The notes under the pieces are model-generated. The model did no database searches and was not told the origin of the DNA. It saw nothing but the letters and a program-made list of their open reading frames with translations. From positions 7,421,789 through 7,485,788 of the forward strand of contig CP137674.1 of assembly GCA_037976565.1 (NCBI GenBank): a stretch of 64,000 bases of DNA, in the 5' to 3' direction. This DNA is from Mesocentrotus franciscanus (lineage: Eukaryota; Echinodermata; Echinoidea; Camarodonta; Strongylocentrotidae). Numbering within the stretch: the stretch's first letter is position 1; every line of letters begins with the position of its first letter. This document shows positions 1-10,576 of this stretch, piece by piece. The translations under genes were made by a program, and so were the position numbers.

Positions 1-444
1 ACTAAATGCCGGCACTTTTTGAGCAAGGATATCTCATGCATTACTCTTCATGAGGACTTTAGTAAAGTTTGTCTAGAACGGGCAGTTCTTAGGACGTCTT
101 TGATTGCTCGCTCAGATGCGAGAGGGCATTGGGACCGAATACCGGATCCGATTGAAAATGAGTAGGTCTAACTTTTGCATTGCAATGGTAGCCAAAGACA
201 CTTTTGTTAGTACTATATTACAGCTGATAATGAGTTTCCTGCTGTTAAGAAGAGAAAGAAGGTGCCTCCTTTGCACCAGACTGAGCAGCAAGAACAAGAG
301 GTCTGATCCTGTCCTGTTTGGATACCGGGAATCCAGACGGTGTGGATTCTGCTTCTAGGATTGACATGGGACACAATTTAGACAGTCAGTCGGCAAGTTT
401 TTTATTTTTACATTTTTACATTTTTTATAATTTTCTTTCTATTT
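1..444. other. no recognised gene
   Basis: Short open frames occur here on both strands, but none matches a family I recognise. The stretch just upstream of the SGNH-like remnant is T-rich (about 395-450) and could be the end of an intron, because GACATTACAG at about 453-462 resembles a 3' splice site directly before recognisable coding sequence. That reading is inference only. Confidence 0.3.
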
Positions 445-450
445 TATATC

Positions 451-1073
451 ATGACATTACAGGTATCCCCAACACCCGTCTTTACTTTTGGGGAAAGTGC
501 ATGTGTAAGGGATTCAATTCTTTGTGGCCTTCAGAACAATTTGGAACTGCAGAGAGAATTTTCTTTTGTTCCTGGCTGTACCATTCAGTCCTTGAGATCA
601 TATATTAGAGGGAATATTGTAACTACTGCAGATATTGAAACTGTGTTCATCCACCTTGGAACCAATAATTTGTCTACGAGTGTTTGGGATTGGGATAGCA
701 GTGCCTACACAGATTTATACAGTTAGGGCAAAGTATCCCACTTAAAAGATCATTTTTAGTGCTATTTTACCTCGCTGGGATTGTCAGCTTTTGTACGAAG
801 CCTGTGTTTTCTATAATCTTAAGCTTCATTCTCTCACCACTTCTTTCTAACTGTGCTTTTGTTGATCTGTCTTCAAGCTATTGTAAACAAAGTGACCTGT
901 TTTTGCGTGATGGACTACGTCTCAATTTCTTCGGAAAGAAGATATTTTCAGAGAATGTCAAAGCTGCAATAATTAAATGTATACATGTGCGACGTCCAAC
1001 TTGCGCTAACAAGTATGTTCCTGCGGAACTTAAGAAGTTGTGGACGCCTCAACGCAAAAAAAAGGACATGTGA
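451..1073 (+). pseudogene. decayed SGNH (GDSL-like) hydrolase domain
   Basis: The conceptual translation shows the landmarks of an SGNH hydrolase fold. There is a nucleophile-like loop (FGESACVRDS), an oxyanion block with GTNNL (HLGTNNL, about 650-670), and a C-terminal block reading DGLRLNFFGKK at about 911-943. In the family the last block normally reads D-x-x-H. Here the catalytic histidine position is arginine, and the first block has GES instead of GDS. The frame is broken by a stop at 723-725 and by a frameshift near 838 (TTC-TAA), so no enzyme can be made. SGNH domains of this kind are often found inside repeated invertebrate genes. The cysteine-rich remnants immediately downstream suggest that one large gene once spanned 0.45-2.7 kb. 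Confidence 0.6.
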
Positions 1074-1103
1074 CACCTGTGGCATATTTAACTTTCTGCT
1101 GGG

Positions 1104-1805
1104 GTGAGGCCTAGACCATGCCAGAAAGAAGAGTGTGGACCATGTGCACTGTGCAACAATGAAAAGTTAACAAGCTATTGCCATCTCATTAATATGGATT
1201 CCCAAGCGATAATTAATATGGTATGTGAAAAATATGAGAATGTAAGTGATGTACAGTAGATTGTATCTGTAATGCTTGTAGACAAAAATATACTACCAAA
1301 GTAAAAAATAGTTCATACAACCTCAAAAAACCAGAAAAAAAGAAAGTATAGATCTTTGTACTTTATCATGTGCATCAGAATGTTCCAGTATTTCAACAGT
1401 TGATGCAACAGATATATCGTTAGAGGAATTTAATTCGGCCTTTTCTCTTAATTTTGATGAAGTTCCCAAGCCTACTCTATTTTGCCAAACACATAGGGCA
1501 CAAATGTCAAATTATGAGGTGTTCAAGAAGTGTGCTGTATGTAGTTATATAATGAAATCATCACAAAAGAAATATAGCCTGAAAACATAGATAGAAACCA
1601 ACTGAAAATAATCAATACTAAGTTTGTTGAGGGTGAAAAAGATATTTTATGTAAACAATGCTACAAATTTTCATTTACAGGACGTGTTGTATCTGAAGTT
1701 GATATAGAAAACATGGAGAGTGTGCTAATGTTTGATGAAGAAAAATTGTCAATGAGATATTTATTGAAGAAAGGTAATGATAACTCTGAAGATGTATCTA
1801 TGTAG
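1104..1805 (+). pseudogene. decayed cysteine-rich segment of a large invertebrate gene family
   Basis: Read through several stops and frame changes, this stretch gives closely spaced Cys/His clusters. These are CQKEECGPCALC with a following CH at about 1117-1173, CICNACRQKY near 1263-1295, CQTHRA followed by CAVC at about 1485-1540, and CKQCYKF near 1656-1675. Such C-x2-C pairs suggest zinc-binding modules. Internal stops (for example the TAG at 1258-1260 and the TAG at 1588-1590) and indels show that it is dead. The order, SGNH-like part then cysteine-rich part then the 2.2-2.7 kb segment, matches my memory of multi-copy uncharacterised invertebrate proteins. I cannot name the family. Confidence 0.45.
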
Positions 1806-1809
1806 ATCG

Positions 1810-2722
1810 AGTTTGTGAAATTGCTATCCATGAGGAAGGCTCTTTAGGTGCACTTTTGAGTGATGGGAATAAACGACTTGAGCAGCAAACCAAAAATATA
1901 ATTGAAATTTTCATATCCAGCCCACTAGCTGTAGCTGATTGAATCTTCTAGATGCAATAGCATCGTTATCCGAATGAACCTTGAAAGTAATTGACTGGAA
2001 AATACTCTGTTGACTATGGAACAGTCAGCAGAGCTCAAGCAGTCATGCATCAGATATCAGGGGAACCTTGCAAGGAGATACAAGGAATTGGAAAGGCTTC
2101 TTGTCAGCCCTGAGAACTGCATTCTTTTAAACAGTCTTCCATTTGCATCACTAAAGACCATATTAGTTTTCCAAATGAAGGTACCTCACATGGTATGCAA
2201 AGAAAAATCAGAAGGATAGTCATAGTTTTCATTTTGCAGTTTTCATTGACTGATTCATGCACTTATCCCTTCCACATTATAATAGCAAATGTTGGTAAGG
2301 GAAAGTCGCACTCTTCAAAGTTACTGAAAATAATGAATAGGTTAGGTTTGTCATGTTCAGAATTGACCCTTGATAGATTTGTACAGCATGTCAAGATGAT
2401 AGAGATCTATGCAAATGGATCTTTGTCATCACTTAATAATGATTCTTTCATACATGTAACCATTGGTAACATTGGTGTTCTTGCATCACATGCTGCTGTG
2501 ACCGAAGACCAAGTACGGAGCTGGCATGGTACATCAATCATGGCGCAGCAACCAAAACCTAGTAGTGAAATTTTACACAGTTCTTTTGAAAGGTTAGACA
2601 ATCCAAGTACCAGTACTGCTGTACCCATTCCAAGTGCTGGGATGAAGTTGAAGATCACAGGGAGGCAATCTGGTATGCTGGTAAAGTTACCAGATTGCAC
2701 AAGTCGCACAGCAATCCACTAA
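1810..2722 (+). pseudogene. decayed C-terminal segment, relative of the 46-50 kb gene
   Basis: The longest intact piece (2195-2722) reads KSHSSKLLKIMNRLGLSCSE, and then an I-G-N-I...S-W-H-G-T-S-I motif at about 2460-2545. The gene at 46.1-50.6 kb has a similar motif, W-D-N-N-D followed by G-T-T-H-N-T-N-G-I-A-I-Q (about 47313-47392). The shared pattern is (D/G)N-x-(D/G), a variable spacer, then a H-x-T/G-x-I string. This suggests both derive from the same broad multi-copy family, at low sequence identity. Stops at 1939-1941 and elsewhere, plus frame changes, mark it as a pseudogene. The alternative is an unrelated coincidence; a profile search would settle it. Confidence 0.4.
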
Positions 2723-3133
2723 AAACTGAATATTCAGTGAAATACAATGGTGGTGAAGAGACCGAAAAATGGATCTTTGATCTCCTTACCAATCCAAACT
2801 TGCTGGTTGGCAACCAGTTAGAGCATAAGCATGCCGTATATTTAGTCTGAAAATGTGCTGGAGATTGCAACGCAAAAGTCATGAAACCATGTAGGTGGGC
2901 TTATTAAGCGCCAGTGGTTTAAGGGTAAAGTGTGTTGTTTGGTATTGCATGTGCCAGTTGACATCAGAACTTCATTTTCTTTATCTTGTTCCACATCAGA
3001 TCTTGGTGCCACTTTTCCCTAGGGGAAACCTGTCCTAACGGATGGGTTGAAGCGTCAGGCATTCAGGAAAGGCTTGACAAAGGAGACTCTTCTAGTGAGT
3101 CTCCTGGAGGTCGTCTTCGGCCAAGAGACCCAT
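2723..3133. other. no recognised feature
   Basis: This is non-coding or too decayed to recognise. It leads from the end of the pseudogene into the 115-bp tandem repeat. Confidence 0.3.
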
Positions 3134-3420
3134 GCTACGGCTATTTTCGGGAGGACAACACTTGCGTCAAGCTCAGTGGATATCCATCGCTCCATGATGG
3201 ACAATGGACATTATAAAGAGGCAGCCAAAGCACAGCTTTTTCATCAAGGACCTTGCTGTGGCTATCTTCGGGAGGACAACACTTGCGTCATGGAGTGGAG
3301 GTCCATTGCTCGGCAATGGACATTATAAAGAGGCAGCCCAAACACAGCCTTTTCATCAAGGACCTTGCTGTGGCTATTTTCCGACGAACAACACTTGCGT
3401 CAAGCTCAATGGAGGGCAAA
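3134..3420 (+). repeat. tandem repeat, about 115-bp period, three copies
   Basis: The phrase GGACAACACTTGCGTCA recurs three times with small changes, at about 3152, 3274 and 3390 (in the third copy GGAC is changed to GAAC). GGACATTATAAAGAGGCAGC begins at 3205 and 3317, which is 112 bp apart. The repeat stays open in more than one frame, which explains several overlapping open frames of 76-125 codons. I regard these as by-products of the repeat and not as genes. Its 3' neighbour (about 3420-3490) is homologous to part of the composite array further right. Confidence 0.75.
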
Positions 3421-4195
3421 AAGAGTCCTCGGCATGCGAAGCTGCCGGACCATGTAGCAAAGCCCGCCCTCGATCCTCTGAAGCTGGAAGTGCTCAGAGG
3501 TACATGTACGTGTATATATATTTCCAAAGCCTTGTGTTGATCCTAATCCAACTTGGCTTTTTTTATATACATGTATGTTAAGCATGTTTCTATTTACTAC
3601 ACCCCCTCCCCAAGGATGGAACAGGGTTAAACAAATCCATAAATTCCCAGTCTTGTAGTTTGGATGAAGTGCACCTAGTTTGTTTACATAAAAAGGGAAA
3701 TTCATTTATCTCTCACACAAAGTAAAGAAGATACAGTAGAATGTTGATGTAAAGAAACTGATATAGTTTTAGCACATAATATATATATTTGCTCAATCTT
3801 ACATTTTTTTTAAATTGTTATTTTTCTTGTTTAAGTAACCCTGATATATAACGATTTCAATATAATGAACCAGAACTAAAGAAAATTCTTGAGTTATTGC
3901 TCTACCATTTGAGTTATTTGTGTTTACGTTATTTGTTTTATTTGCGGGATGCTTCACTGAGCGACTTCAGGACACTAACTTATCAGAAGATGAGAAGCGC
4001 GAGGAGCTGAAAAAAATAAAACGTTACCTAGCTGAAAAAATTCAGGACTTGTGTAGGGTAAAAAAAGTACTATCACCTTTGTATCATATGTAAATGTAAG
4101 GCATGTCTGTACAACTTTTACCAAAAAAAGCATTCGATCGAGATACTCCCGATCTACGTGTGTGTAACGTTTCAACGTGAATGAGATAGTCATGA
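3421..4195. other. array-related fragment, then AT-rich spacer
   Basis: About 3420-3495 matches a segment found in every array unit. The shared words are GAAGCTGCCGGACCAT, AGAGTCCTCGGCATG and the following TCCTC-GAAGCTG, as at about 7131-7195 and 9491-9555. An outlying piece of the composite repeat therefore sits here. The remainder to about 4195 is AT-rich and shows nothing I can support. Confidence 0.55.
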
Positions 4196-4199
4196 GATG

Positions 4200-4860
4200 G
4201 GGATGAACTTGTTATCCAGTGGAAGGACAAAAGAATAGTAACTGTTACGTCCACAATTCACAATGCAAACAAATGGGACTTTGTCAAGAGAAATGTAGAT
4301 GTTGGAGGGAAATGGAAAAACAGGATGTTCAGAGACCAATTGCTATCAAAGATTATAACTAATTCATGGGAGGGGTGGATCTTTCTGACCAACTTATTGG
4401 AAAATACAACGTTTTACAAAAAGTGAACCGCTGGTGGAAAACTATATTTCATCATCTCATTGATATTGCTGTTATAAATTTTTATGTAACGTTACGAGCT
4501 TGTGCAAAGACATATAATATAGCTGCTTTAGAGCGCAAAAAAGCTATGGACAATCAGATTTTAGGGAAGAACTAATTGCAAAACTTGCAGGGATGGATGT
4601 TGATGATGATGAGATCGATGAAGAGGAGGAGCATGGATATCATAAATATGATCTACAAAACCGAGATAAAAGTAGGAATTGTGGATGGTGCTACCACACA
4701 GGAAAAACAGACAGTGGGTGGGGTAAAGAAATGAAGGTCAAAACATTTTGATCAATATGTCAAAAAAAATTTTGTCATTCTTCAAAGAGGGATTGCATTT
4801 CTGTAGCTCATAAAAGGGATAATGTGCATGTCCGCAGGTTATATTTTTTGTCTAAAAGAA
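4200..4860 (+). pseudogene. piggyBac-type transposase, C-terminal fragment
   Basis: The translation from about 4200 gives a run of piggyBac DDE-transposase sequence. It contains MGGVDLSDQLIGKYN (4366-4410), the family hallmark around the last catalytic aspartate, followed by NRWWKTIFHHLIDIAVINFY. It continues past a stop at 4573-4575 into an acidic stretch (DVDDDEIDEEE) and a cysteine-rich tail (NCGWCYHTGKTD, then SICQKKFC and further Cys/His), which resembles the zinc-finger-like end of piggyBac proteins. The N-terminal two thirds are missing. Stops at 4573 and 4749 and the truncation show it is inactive. The tail, but not the catalytic part, is repeated four more times in the array to the right. 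Confidence 0.85.
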
Positions 4861-5480
4861 AAGATAAGTAATTGTTTGTATACGTGTCAAAGGGTGAAGG
4901 TGTTCACCCAATATATGTACCGATGAAATGAATTTCGACAGATTGGTGCCAATGAACACCCAGCTACTAGAGAGGAACAGAAAAGATCGAGAGCAACAAA
5001 GATCTTCCCTCTCTTTTCATGAATATTTCTTGTTTTATCCACTTGTCTATGATTTCATTCTTTCATCTTTTTTAGCCTGGCTATATGTAGTCAAAACAGA
5101 GCAAGACATTTAGTTATGTAGTGTCGTCAGGCCCTGGGAATTCTGCAGAAATAAACAGATGCAGTGAGCTAGCTTCCTCAGATGCAGGTCTGGGACACAA
5201 GGGCCTGACTAACATGTGCATCAACCTCGGACTGGCCCCTCCTGTGGTAGACAGCAGTTTCCAGAGGTAAAGTAATCCTAGTAAATATTGATGACATTTA
5301 TTCAGATTTTTGTTCTCATCTCTGCAGCAGAAGCAAAGAAGAGACGAGTAGCAGATGGAAAATTAAAGGCAGAGTTTGCGATTGCTGCAGCAGCAAGTCG
5401 CTTTGCCAATGGCATTGTTGTTAAAAAACCAAAAACCTGAATAGTTACAGCCTTTCCTAATTTACCGATAAATTAACAAA
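4861..5480 (+). other. array flank with a hairpin and an exon-like piece
   Basis: A perfect hairpin, GGGTGAAGGTGTTCACCC, sits at 4892-4909 and recurs in the array. At 5328-5440 there is an exon-like piece after a good acceptor (CTCTGCAG). It encodes AEAKKRRVADGKLKAEF and then an alanine-rich stretch, ending at a stop. A near-identical copy lies at 7786-7895. The product is unknown; it looks basic and helical. The rest is non-coding. Confidence 0.5.
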
Positions 5481-5592
5481 GTTGTCAGAATAGTTTTAGC
5501 ACATCACACAAGCTTGCAGTCTGCTTCTATATTGAATCATTCACATATTTGTCAGTGTATCCAGAAATGTCTTCTTTTATTTAATCTTGTAG

Positions 5593-5709
5593 AATTCACC
5601 TTAGCTTTAGCAAAGAAGAAGGAATGGACCATGCCAACACCAGCAGAGATGTCGCGAAAGTTTGCTTACAAAGTTACCAATGCCAGGAGAGATCTAAAAA
5701 AAACATAGG
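5593..5709 (+). pseudogene. exon-like piece, unknown product (also in units B-D)
   Basis: After an acceptor-like ATCTTGTAG the sequence encodes LALAKKKEWTMPTPAEMSRK and then a basic helix-like stretch ending in DLKKT and a stop. The same piece begins at about 7968, 10071 and 12151 in the other units. Conservation of the reading frame across copies suggests it derives from a real exon, but I do not recognise the protein. Confidence 0.4.
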
Positions 5710-6089
5710 ATAAAAAAGTAATATCACCTTTGTATCATATGTAAATGTAAGGCATGTCTGTACAACTTTTAGCTTTGACCTTTGACCTACATACTCCGAA
5801 ATCGAACTTTATTTTGATACCATGTACCTTCATATACCACATGGATCCTGGCATCAATGCTGCCTCGCTCCGCGATTAACACGTACAATTCAACTTCCAA
5901 GTCAAGTTAGAGAGGTGCAGTTTTCAAGGCCAACCATTCCGATGTTTCCTATGAAGTATGATGATGTTTTGGAACATGACATATCAATATTATCATTGAA
6001 TCAAGCATAATGACGGACACTTTCTTAAGAAGATGCCGAGCAGTCGTTACAGAAGTATGCCAGCTTTGGTCTACCGACAATCGTGACAA

Positions 6090-6600
6090 TGATTTGAAAC
6101 AATTTGTCATACAGAGGCTTGGTACTGTGAGAAGATCTGTAGGAGCTAGGGGAAACCTTATTCCACTTGAAATGTCAGAGGAGCTGCAACAAACAATTGA
6201 TCAGACCACCACTTCACTTAACAAGATGCACCCTATAATGAACCAGGTTCAGCATACTGTGCCCCAAGAATACTGCAAGCATGTGGTCGTCCAAAGTATC
6301 TTATTACTGAGCAACAGTTGTTGTTCCTAAAGCAAAGTGGCTTTTCAGCCCACCAGATATCTTTGGAGTTTCAGTCCGTACTGTCTAAAGAAGACTCAGA
6401 GCATACCACATCAATCTTAGGGGGTATGCAGAGATTAACAGATGAAACCCTTGATGATGAAGTTCCCCGAGTCGTTTGTGATAATCCACTTTTGGGCCCC
6501 AATGCTGTTTGTGCCCGTTTAGACGAGATTGGAGTCCATATTCAACGGCGGCGTGTACGGGAAAGCATGTTAAGGACCTACCGTCAATATACTGCACTTA
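6090..6600 (+). pseudogene. integrase-type helix-turn-helix remnant, unit A
   Basis: When frame changes are ignored, the piece reads LKQFVIQRLGTVRRSVGARG, then LITEQQLLFLKQSGFSA, then a helix-turn-helix with VSVRTV-RRLRAYHINLREY (best seen in units C and D). It ends with LDDEV...CDNPLLGPNAVCARL and RVRESMLRTYRQYAAVMPR. This order (GF-x-V-x2-I, VS-x-RTV-x-RRL, then G-x-R-V-R-x-SL) is the N-terminal DNA-binding half of a eukaryotic integrase/DDE-type transposase family seen in fish and invertebrate genomes. The catalytic core is absent. Unit A is frameshifted near 6300 and has a small internal change near 6355-6400. Confidence 0.55.
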
Positions 6601-6689
6601 TGCCTCGGTCACACCTTTGCATATGTTGCTGTGTATTGCTGCGCTATGCGGGGTATATATATATACGCAGCCGTGCCCAGCAATACGCG

Positions 6690-6931
6690 GCAAATTTGAA
6701 GGTACGATTCAATACACAGTCTGCTATGGACAATCATATATTAGGCAAGAGCCAATTGCAGAACTCGCAGGGATGGATGTTGATGATGATGAGATCGATG
6801 AAGAGGAGGAGGATGGATATCATAAATATGATCTACAAAACCGAGATAAAAGTAGGAATTGTGGATGGTGCTACCACACAGGAAAAACAGACAATGGGTG
6901 TGGTAAAGAAATAAAGGTCAAAACATTTTGA
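6690..6931 (+). pseudogene. piggyBac C-terminal tail, unit A
   Basis: The sequence reads EPIAELAGMDVDDDEIDEEE, then NRDKSRNCGWCYHTGKTDNG and KVKTF before a stop. It is nearly identical to the tail of the 4.2-4.8 kb fragment. The Cys/His pattern suggests the zinc-binding end of piggyBac transposase. It is separated from any catalytic domain, so it is a repeat passenger and not a gene. Confidence 0.7.
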
Positions 6932-7245
6932 TCAATATGTCAAAAATTTTTTTTGTCATACTACACAGAGGGATTGCATTTCTGTAGCTCATAAAAGGGA
7001 TAATGTGCATGTCCTGCAGGTTATATTGTCTATTTTAAAAAAAAAGTAATTTTTTTGTATGTGTCAAAGGGTGAAGGTGTTCACCCAATATATGTACCGA
7101 TGAAATGAATTTTGACAGATGGGTACCAAGAGAGTCCTCGGCATGTGAAGCTGCCGGACCATATAGCGAAGCCAGCCGTCAATCCTCAGAAGCTGCAATG
7201 TATATATTTGCTACATGTGATTGAGTGCTTTTGTTTGTGATGCAG

Positions 7246-7593
7246 GAGAAACAGCATACAATCTCGGCAGGTTGGAAACACTGGAGCGTTTCGAAACGCG
7301 AATACAAACAAGTTTATAAGGTGAAGGGAGGAGGCACTTATTCTCTTAGACTACACGGTGATGACACCTACCAAACAGTACTTGGGTCCCTTACCAGTCT
7401 GTACTTCCCAGGTGGGAAGAATGGAAAGTTAATAGTGAGTGACCTGAATTGCCTCATTGCCAACTACGTGGGGGATCTCGCAGAAGAAACCCTTCAAGTT
7501 GGTAATGGCCAGGTAGTTCCATTCACCATCAAGGCTTATGCTGAAATAAGCCCTACCTACAGGCAGAGGCTTTAACTTATGACAAAGGAAAAG
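7246..7593 (+). pseudogene. GGGT-motif exon, unit A
   Basis: This piece is bounded by an acceptor (GTGATGCAG) and a donor (AAG-GTATATT). It encodes SAGWKHWSVSKREYKQVYKV, then KGGGTYSLRL, SLYFPGGKNGKL and a DLNCLIANYVGDLAEE stretch. The combination W-x-H, YKQV, GGGT and LFFP-G occurs in uncharacterised multi-exon proteins of fish and invertebrates, as I remember them, and may be a ubiquitin-like fold. That is inference. In unit A a C-to-A change near 7575 makes a stop (CTTTAACTT) where the other units have CTTTACCTT. Confidence 0.5.
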
Positions 7594-8461
7594 GTATATT
7601 AACAAAATAATTACTTTCTTTCTGCATAGGGTTTATATTTTGATAGGTAGTTTGAGTATGTGTCAAAGGGTGAAGGTGTTCACCCAATATATGTACCGAT
7701 GAAATGTAATTTGACAGATGGGTGCCAATGTTCTGCTACTAAATATTGACGACATTTATCCAGATTTTTGTTCTCATCTCCGCAGCAGAAGCAAAGAAGA
7801 GACGAGTAGCAGATGGAAAATTGAAGGCAGAGTTTGTGATGGCTGCAGCAGCAAGTCGCTTTGCCAATGGCGTTGTTGTTAAAAAACCTGAATAGTTACA
7901 GCCTTTCCTAATTTACGATAGTTTACCAAAGTTGTCAGAATAGTTTTAGCACATCACAATCTTGTAGAATTCACCTTAGCTTTAGCAAAGAAGAAGGAAT
8001 GGACCATGCCAACACCAGCAGAGATGTCGCGAAAGTTTGCTTACAAAGTTACCAATGCCAGGAGAGATCTCAAAAAAAGTAATATCACCTTTGTATCATA
8101 TGTAAATGTAAGGCATGTCTGTACAACTTTTAGCTTTGACCTTTGACCTACATACTCCGAAATCGAACTTTATTTTGATACCATGTACCTTCATATACCA
8201 CATGGATCCTGGCATCAATGCTGCCTCGCTCCGCGATTAACACGTACAATTCAACTTCCAAGTCAAGTTAGCGAGGTGCAGTTTTCAAGGCCAACCATTC
8301 CGATGTATCCTATGAGGTATGATGATGATGTTTTGGAACATGACATATCAATATTATCATTGAATCAAGCATAATGACGAACACCTTCTTTAATAAGAAG
8401 ATGCCTAGCAGTCGTTACAGAAGTATGCCGGCCTTGGTCTACCGACAATCATGACAATGAT

Positions 8462-8975
8462 TTGAAACAATTTGTCATACAGAGGCTTGGTACTGTGAGA
8501 AGATCTGTAGGAGCTAGGGGAAACCTTATTCCACTTGAAATGTCAGAGGAGCTGCAACGAACAATTGATCAGACCACCACTTCACTTAACAAGATGCACC
8601 CTATAATGAACCAGGTTCAGCATACTGTGCCCCAAGAATACTGCAAGCATGTGGTCGTCCAAAGTATCTTATTACTGAGCAACAGTTGTTGTTCCTAAAG
8701 CAAAGTGGCTTTTCAGCCTAGCAAATGGCAGATATCTTGGAGTTTCAGTCCGTACTGTGAGAGAAGACTCAGAGCATATCACATCAATCTTAGGGAGTAT
8801 GCAGAGATAACAGAAGAAGCCCTTGATGATGAAGTTCGCCGAGTCGTTGTGATAATCCACTTTTGGGCCCCAATGCCGTTTGTGCCCGTTTAGACGGGAT
8901 TGGAGTCCATATTCAACGGCGGCGTGTACGGGAAAACATGTTAAGGACCTACCGTCAATATGCTGCAGTTATGCC
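8462..8975 (+). pseudogene. integrase-type helix-turn-helix remnant, unit B
   Basis: This copy has the same content as the unit A copy. The first 78 codons are open (8462-8698). The helix-turn-helix part follows in another frame, and a one-base loss near 8846 (GTCGTTGTG instead of GTCGTTTGTG) shifts the frame again. Confidence 0.5.
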
Positions 8976-9069
8976 TCGGTCACACCTTTGCATATGTTGC
9001 TGTGTATTGCTGCGCTATGCGGGTATATATATATACGCAGCCGTGCCCAGCAATACGCGCAAATTTGAA

Positions 9070-9300
9070 GGTACGATTCAATACACAGTCTGCTATGGAC
9101 AATCATATATTAGGCAAGAGCCAATTGCAGAACTCGCAGGGATGGATGTTGATGATGATGAGATCGATGAAGAGGAGGAGGATGGATATCATAAATATGA
9201 TCTACAAAACCGAGATAAAAGTAGGAATTGTGGATGGTGCTACCACACAGGAAAAACAGACAATGGGTGTGGTAAAGAAATGAAGGTCAAAACATTTTGA
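9070..9300 (+). pseudogene. piggyBac C-terminal tail, unit B
   Basis: This copy is the same as in unit A with minor substitutions (GKEMKVKTF). It is open from 8863 to 9300 only because the upstream spacer happens to be in frame. Confidence 0.7.
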
Positions 9301-9615
9301 TCAATATGTCAAAAACATTTTTTGTCATACTACACAGAGGGATTGCATTTCTGTAGCTCATAAAAGGGATAATGTGCATGTCCTGCAGGTTATATTGTCT
9401 ATTAAAAAAAAAAAAGTAATTTTTTTGTATGTGTCAAAGGGTGAAGGTGTTCACCCAATATATGTACCGATGAAATGAATTTTGACAGATGGGTACCAAG
9501 AGAGTCCTCGGCATGTGAAGCTGCCGGACCATATAGCGAAGCCAGCCGTCAATCCTCAGAAGCTGCAATGTATATATTTGCTACATGTGATTGAGTGCTT
9601 TTGTTTGTGATGCAG

Positions 9616-9970
9616 GAGAAACAGCATACAATCTCGGCAGGTTGGAAACACTGGAGCGTTTCGAAACGCGAATACAAACAAGTTTATAAGGTGAAGGGAG
9701 GAGGCACTTATTCTCTTAGACTACACGGTGATGACACCTACCAAACAGTACTTGGGTCCCTTACCAGTCTGTACTTCCCAGGTTGGAAGAATGGAAAGTT
9801 AATAGTGAGTGACCTGAATTGCCTCATTGCCAACTACGTGGGCGATCTCGCAGAAGAAACCCTTGAAGTTGGTAATGGCCAGGTAGTTCCATTCACCATC
9901 AAGGCTTATGCCGAAATAAGCCCTACCTACAGGCCGAGGCTTTACCTTATGACAAAGGAAATGTTATATT
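9616..9970 (+). pseudogene. GGGT-motif exon, unit B
   Basis: This copy is open throughout its length, with RPRLYLMTKE at the end. The splice donor is lost (AATGTTATATT), so the frame runs to a stop at 9970-9972. Confidence 0.5.
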
Positions 9971-10576
9971 AACAAAATAATTAAAAACCTGAATAGTTAC
10001 AGCCTTTTTTCTAATTTATGATAGTTAACCAAAGTTGTCAGAATAGTTTTAGCACATCACAATCTTGTAGAATTCACCTTAGCTTTAGCAAAGAAGAAGG
10101 AATGGACCATGCCAACACCAGCAGAGATGTCGCGAAAGTTTGCGTACAAAGTTACCAATGCCAGGAGAGATCTCAAAAACATAGGATAAAAAAGTAATAT
10201 CACCTTTGTTTCATATGTAAATGTAAGGCATGTCTGTACAACTTTTAGCTTTGACCTTTGACCTACATACTCCGAAATCGAACTTTATTTTGATACCATG
10301 TACCTTCATATACCACATGGATCCTGGCATCAATGCTGCCTCACTCCGCGATTAACACGTACAATTCAACTTCCAAGTCAAGTTAGAGAGGTGCAGTTTT
10401 CAAGGCCAACCATTCCGATGTATCCTATGAGGTATGATGATGATGTTTTGGAACATGACATATCAATATTATCATTGAATCAAGCATAATGACGAACACC
10501 TTCTTTAATAAGAAGATGCCTAGCAGTCGTTACAGAAGTATGCCGGCCTTGGTCTACCGACAATCATGACAATGAT

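Larger units (their letters stand above)
5481..7930 (+). repeat. composite array, unit A (2,450 bp)
   Basis: This is the first of four head-to-tail copies of a composite repeat, taking GTTGTCAGAATAGTTTTAGC as the unit start (5481, 7931, 10034, 12114). Order within the unit: an exon-like piece (from 5593), a conserved stretch at 5760-6010, an integrase-type helix-turn-helix remnant (6090-6600), a short (TA)n tract, a piggyBac tail (6690-6930), a hairpin (7069-7086), a GGGT-motif exon (7246-7593), a second hairpin (7668-7685) and an AEAKKRR exon (7786-7895). Unit A is the longest. It keeps about 75 bp (near 5510-5585) and about 290 bp (7600-7890) that are deleted in later units. Confidence 0.9.
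7931..10033 (+). repeat. composite array, unit B (2,103 bp)
   Basis: This unit is very similar to unit A over most of its length. It lacks the 75-bp stretch after CACATCACA, and it lacks the AEAKKRR exon and its flanks: the sequence jumps from AACAAAATAATT directly to AAAAACCTGAATAG near 9980. The exon donor AAG-GTATATT of unit A is changed to AATGTTATATT here. Confidence 0.9.

Noticed and set aside
3047..3581. Four overlapping plus-strand frames of 76-125 codons
   Set aside because: They come from the 115-bp tandem repeat read in different frames.
5822..6010. Repeated 62-63-codon frame beginning MYLHIPHGSW, present in units A-C
   Set aside because: It is kept because the array units are nearly identical, not because of selection. 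No domain, no splice support; unit D breaks it.
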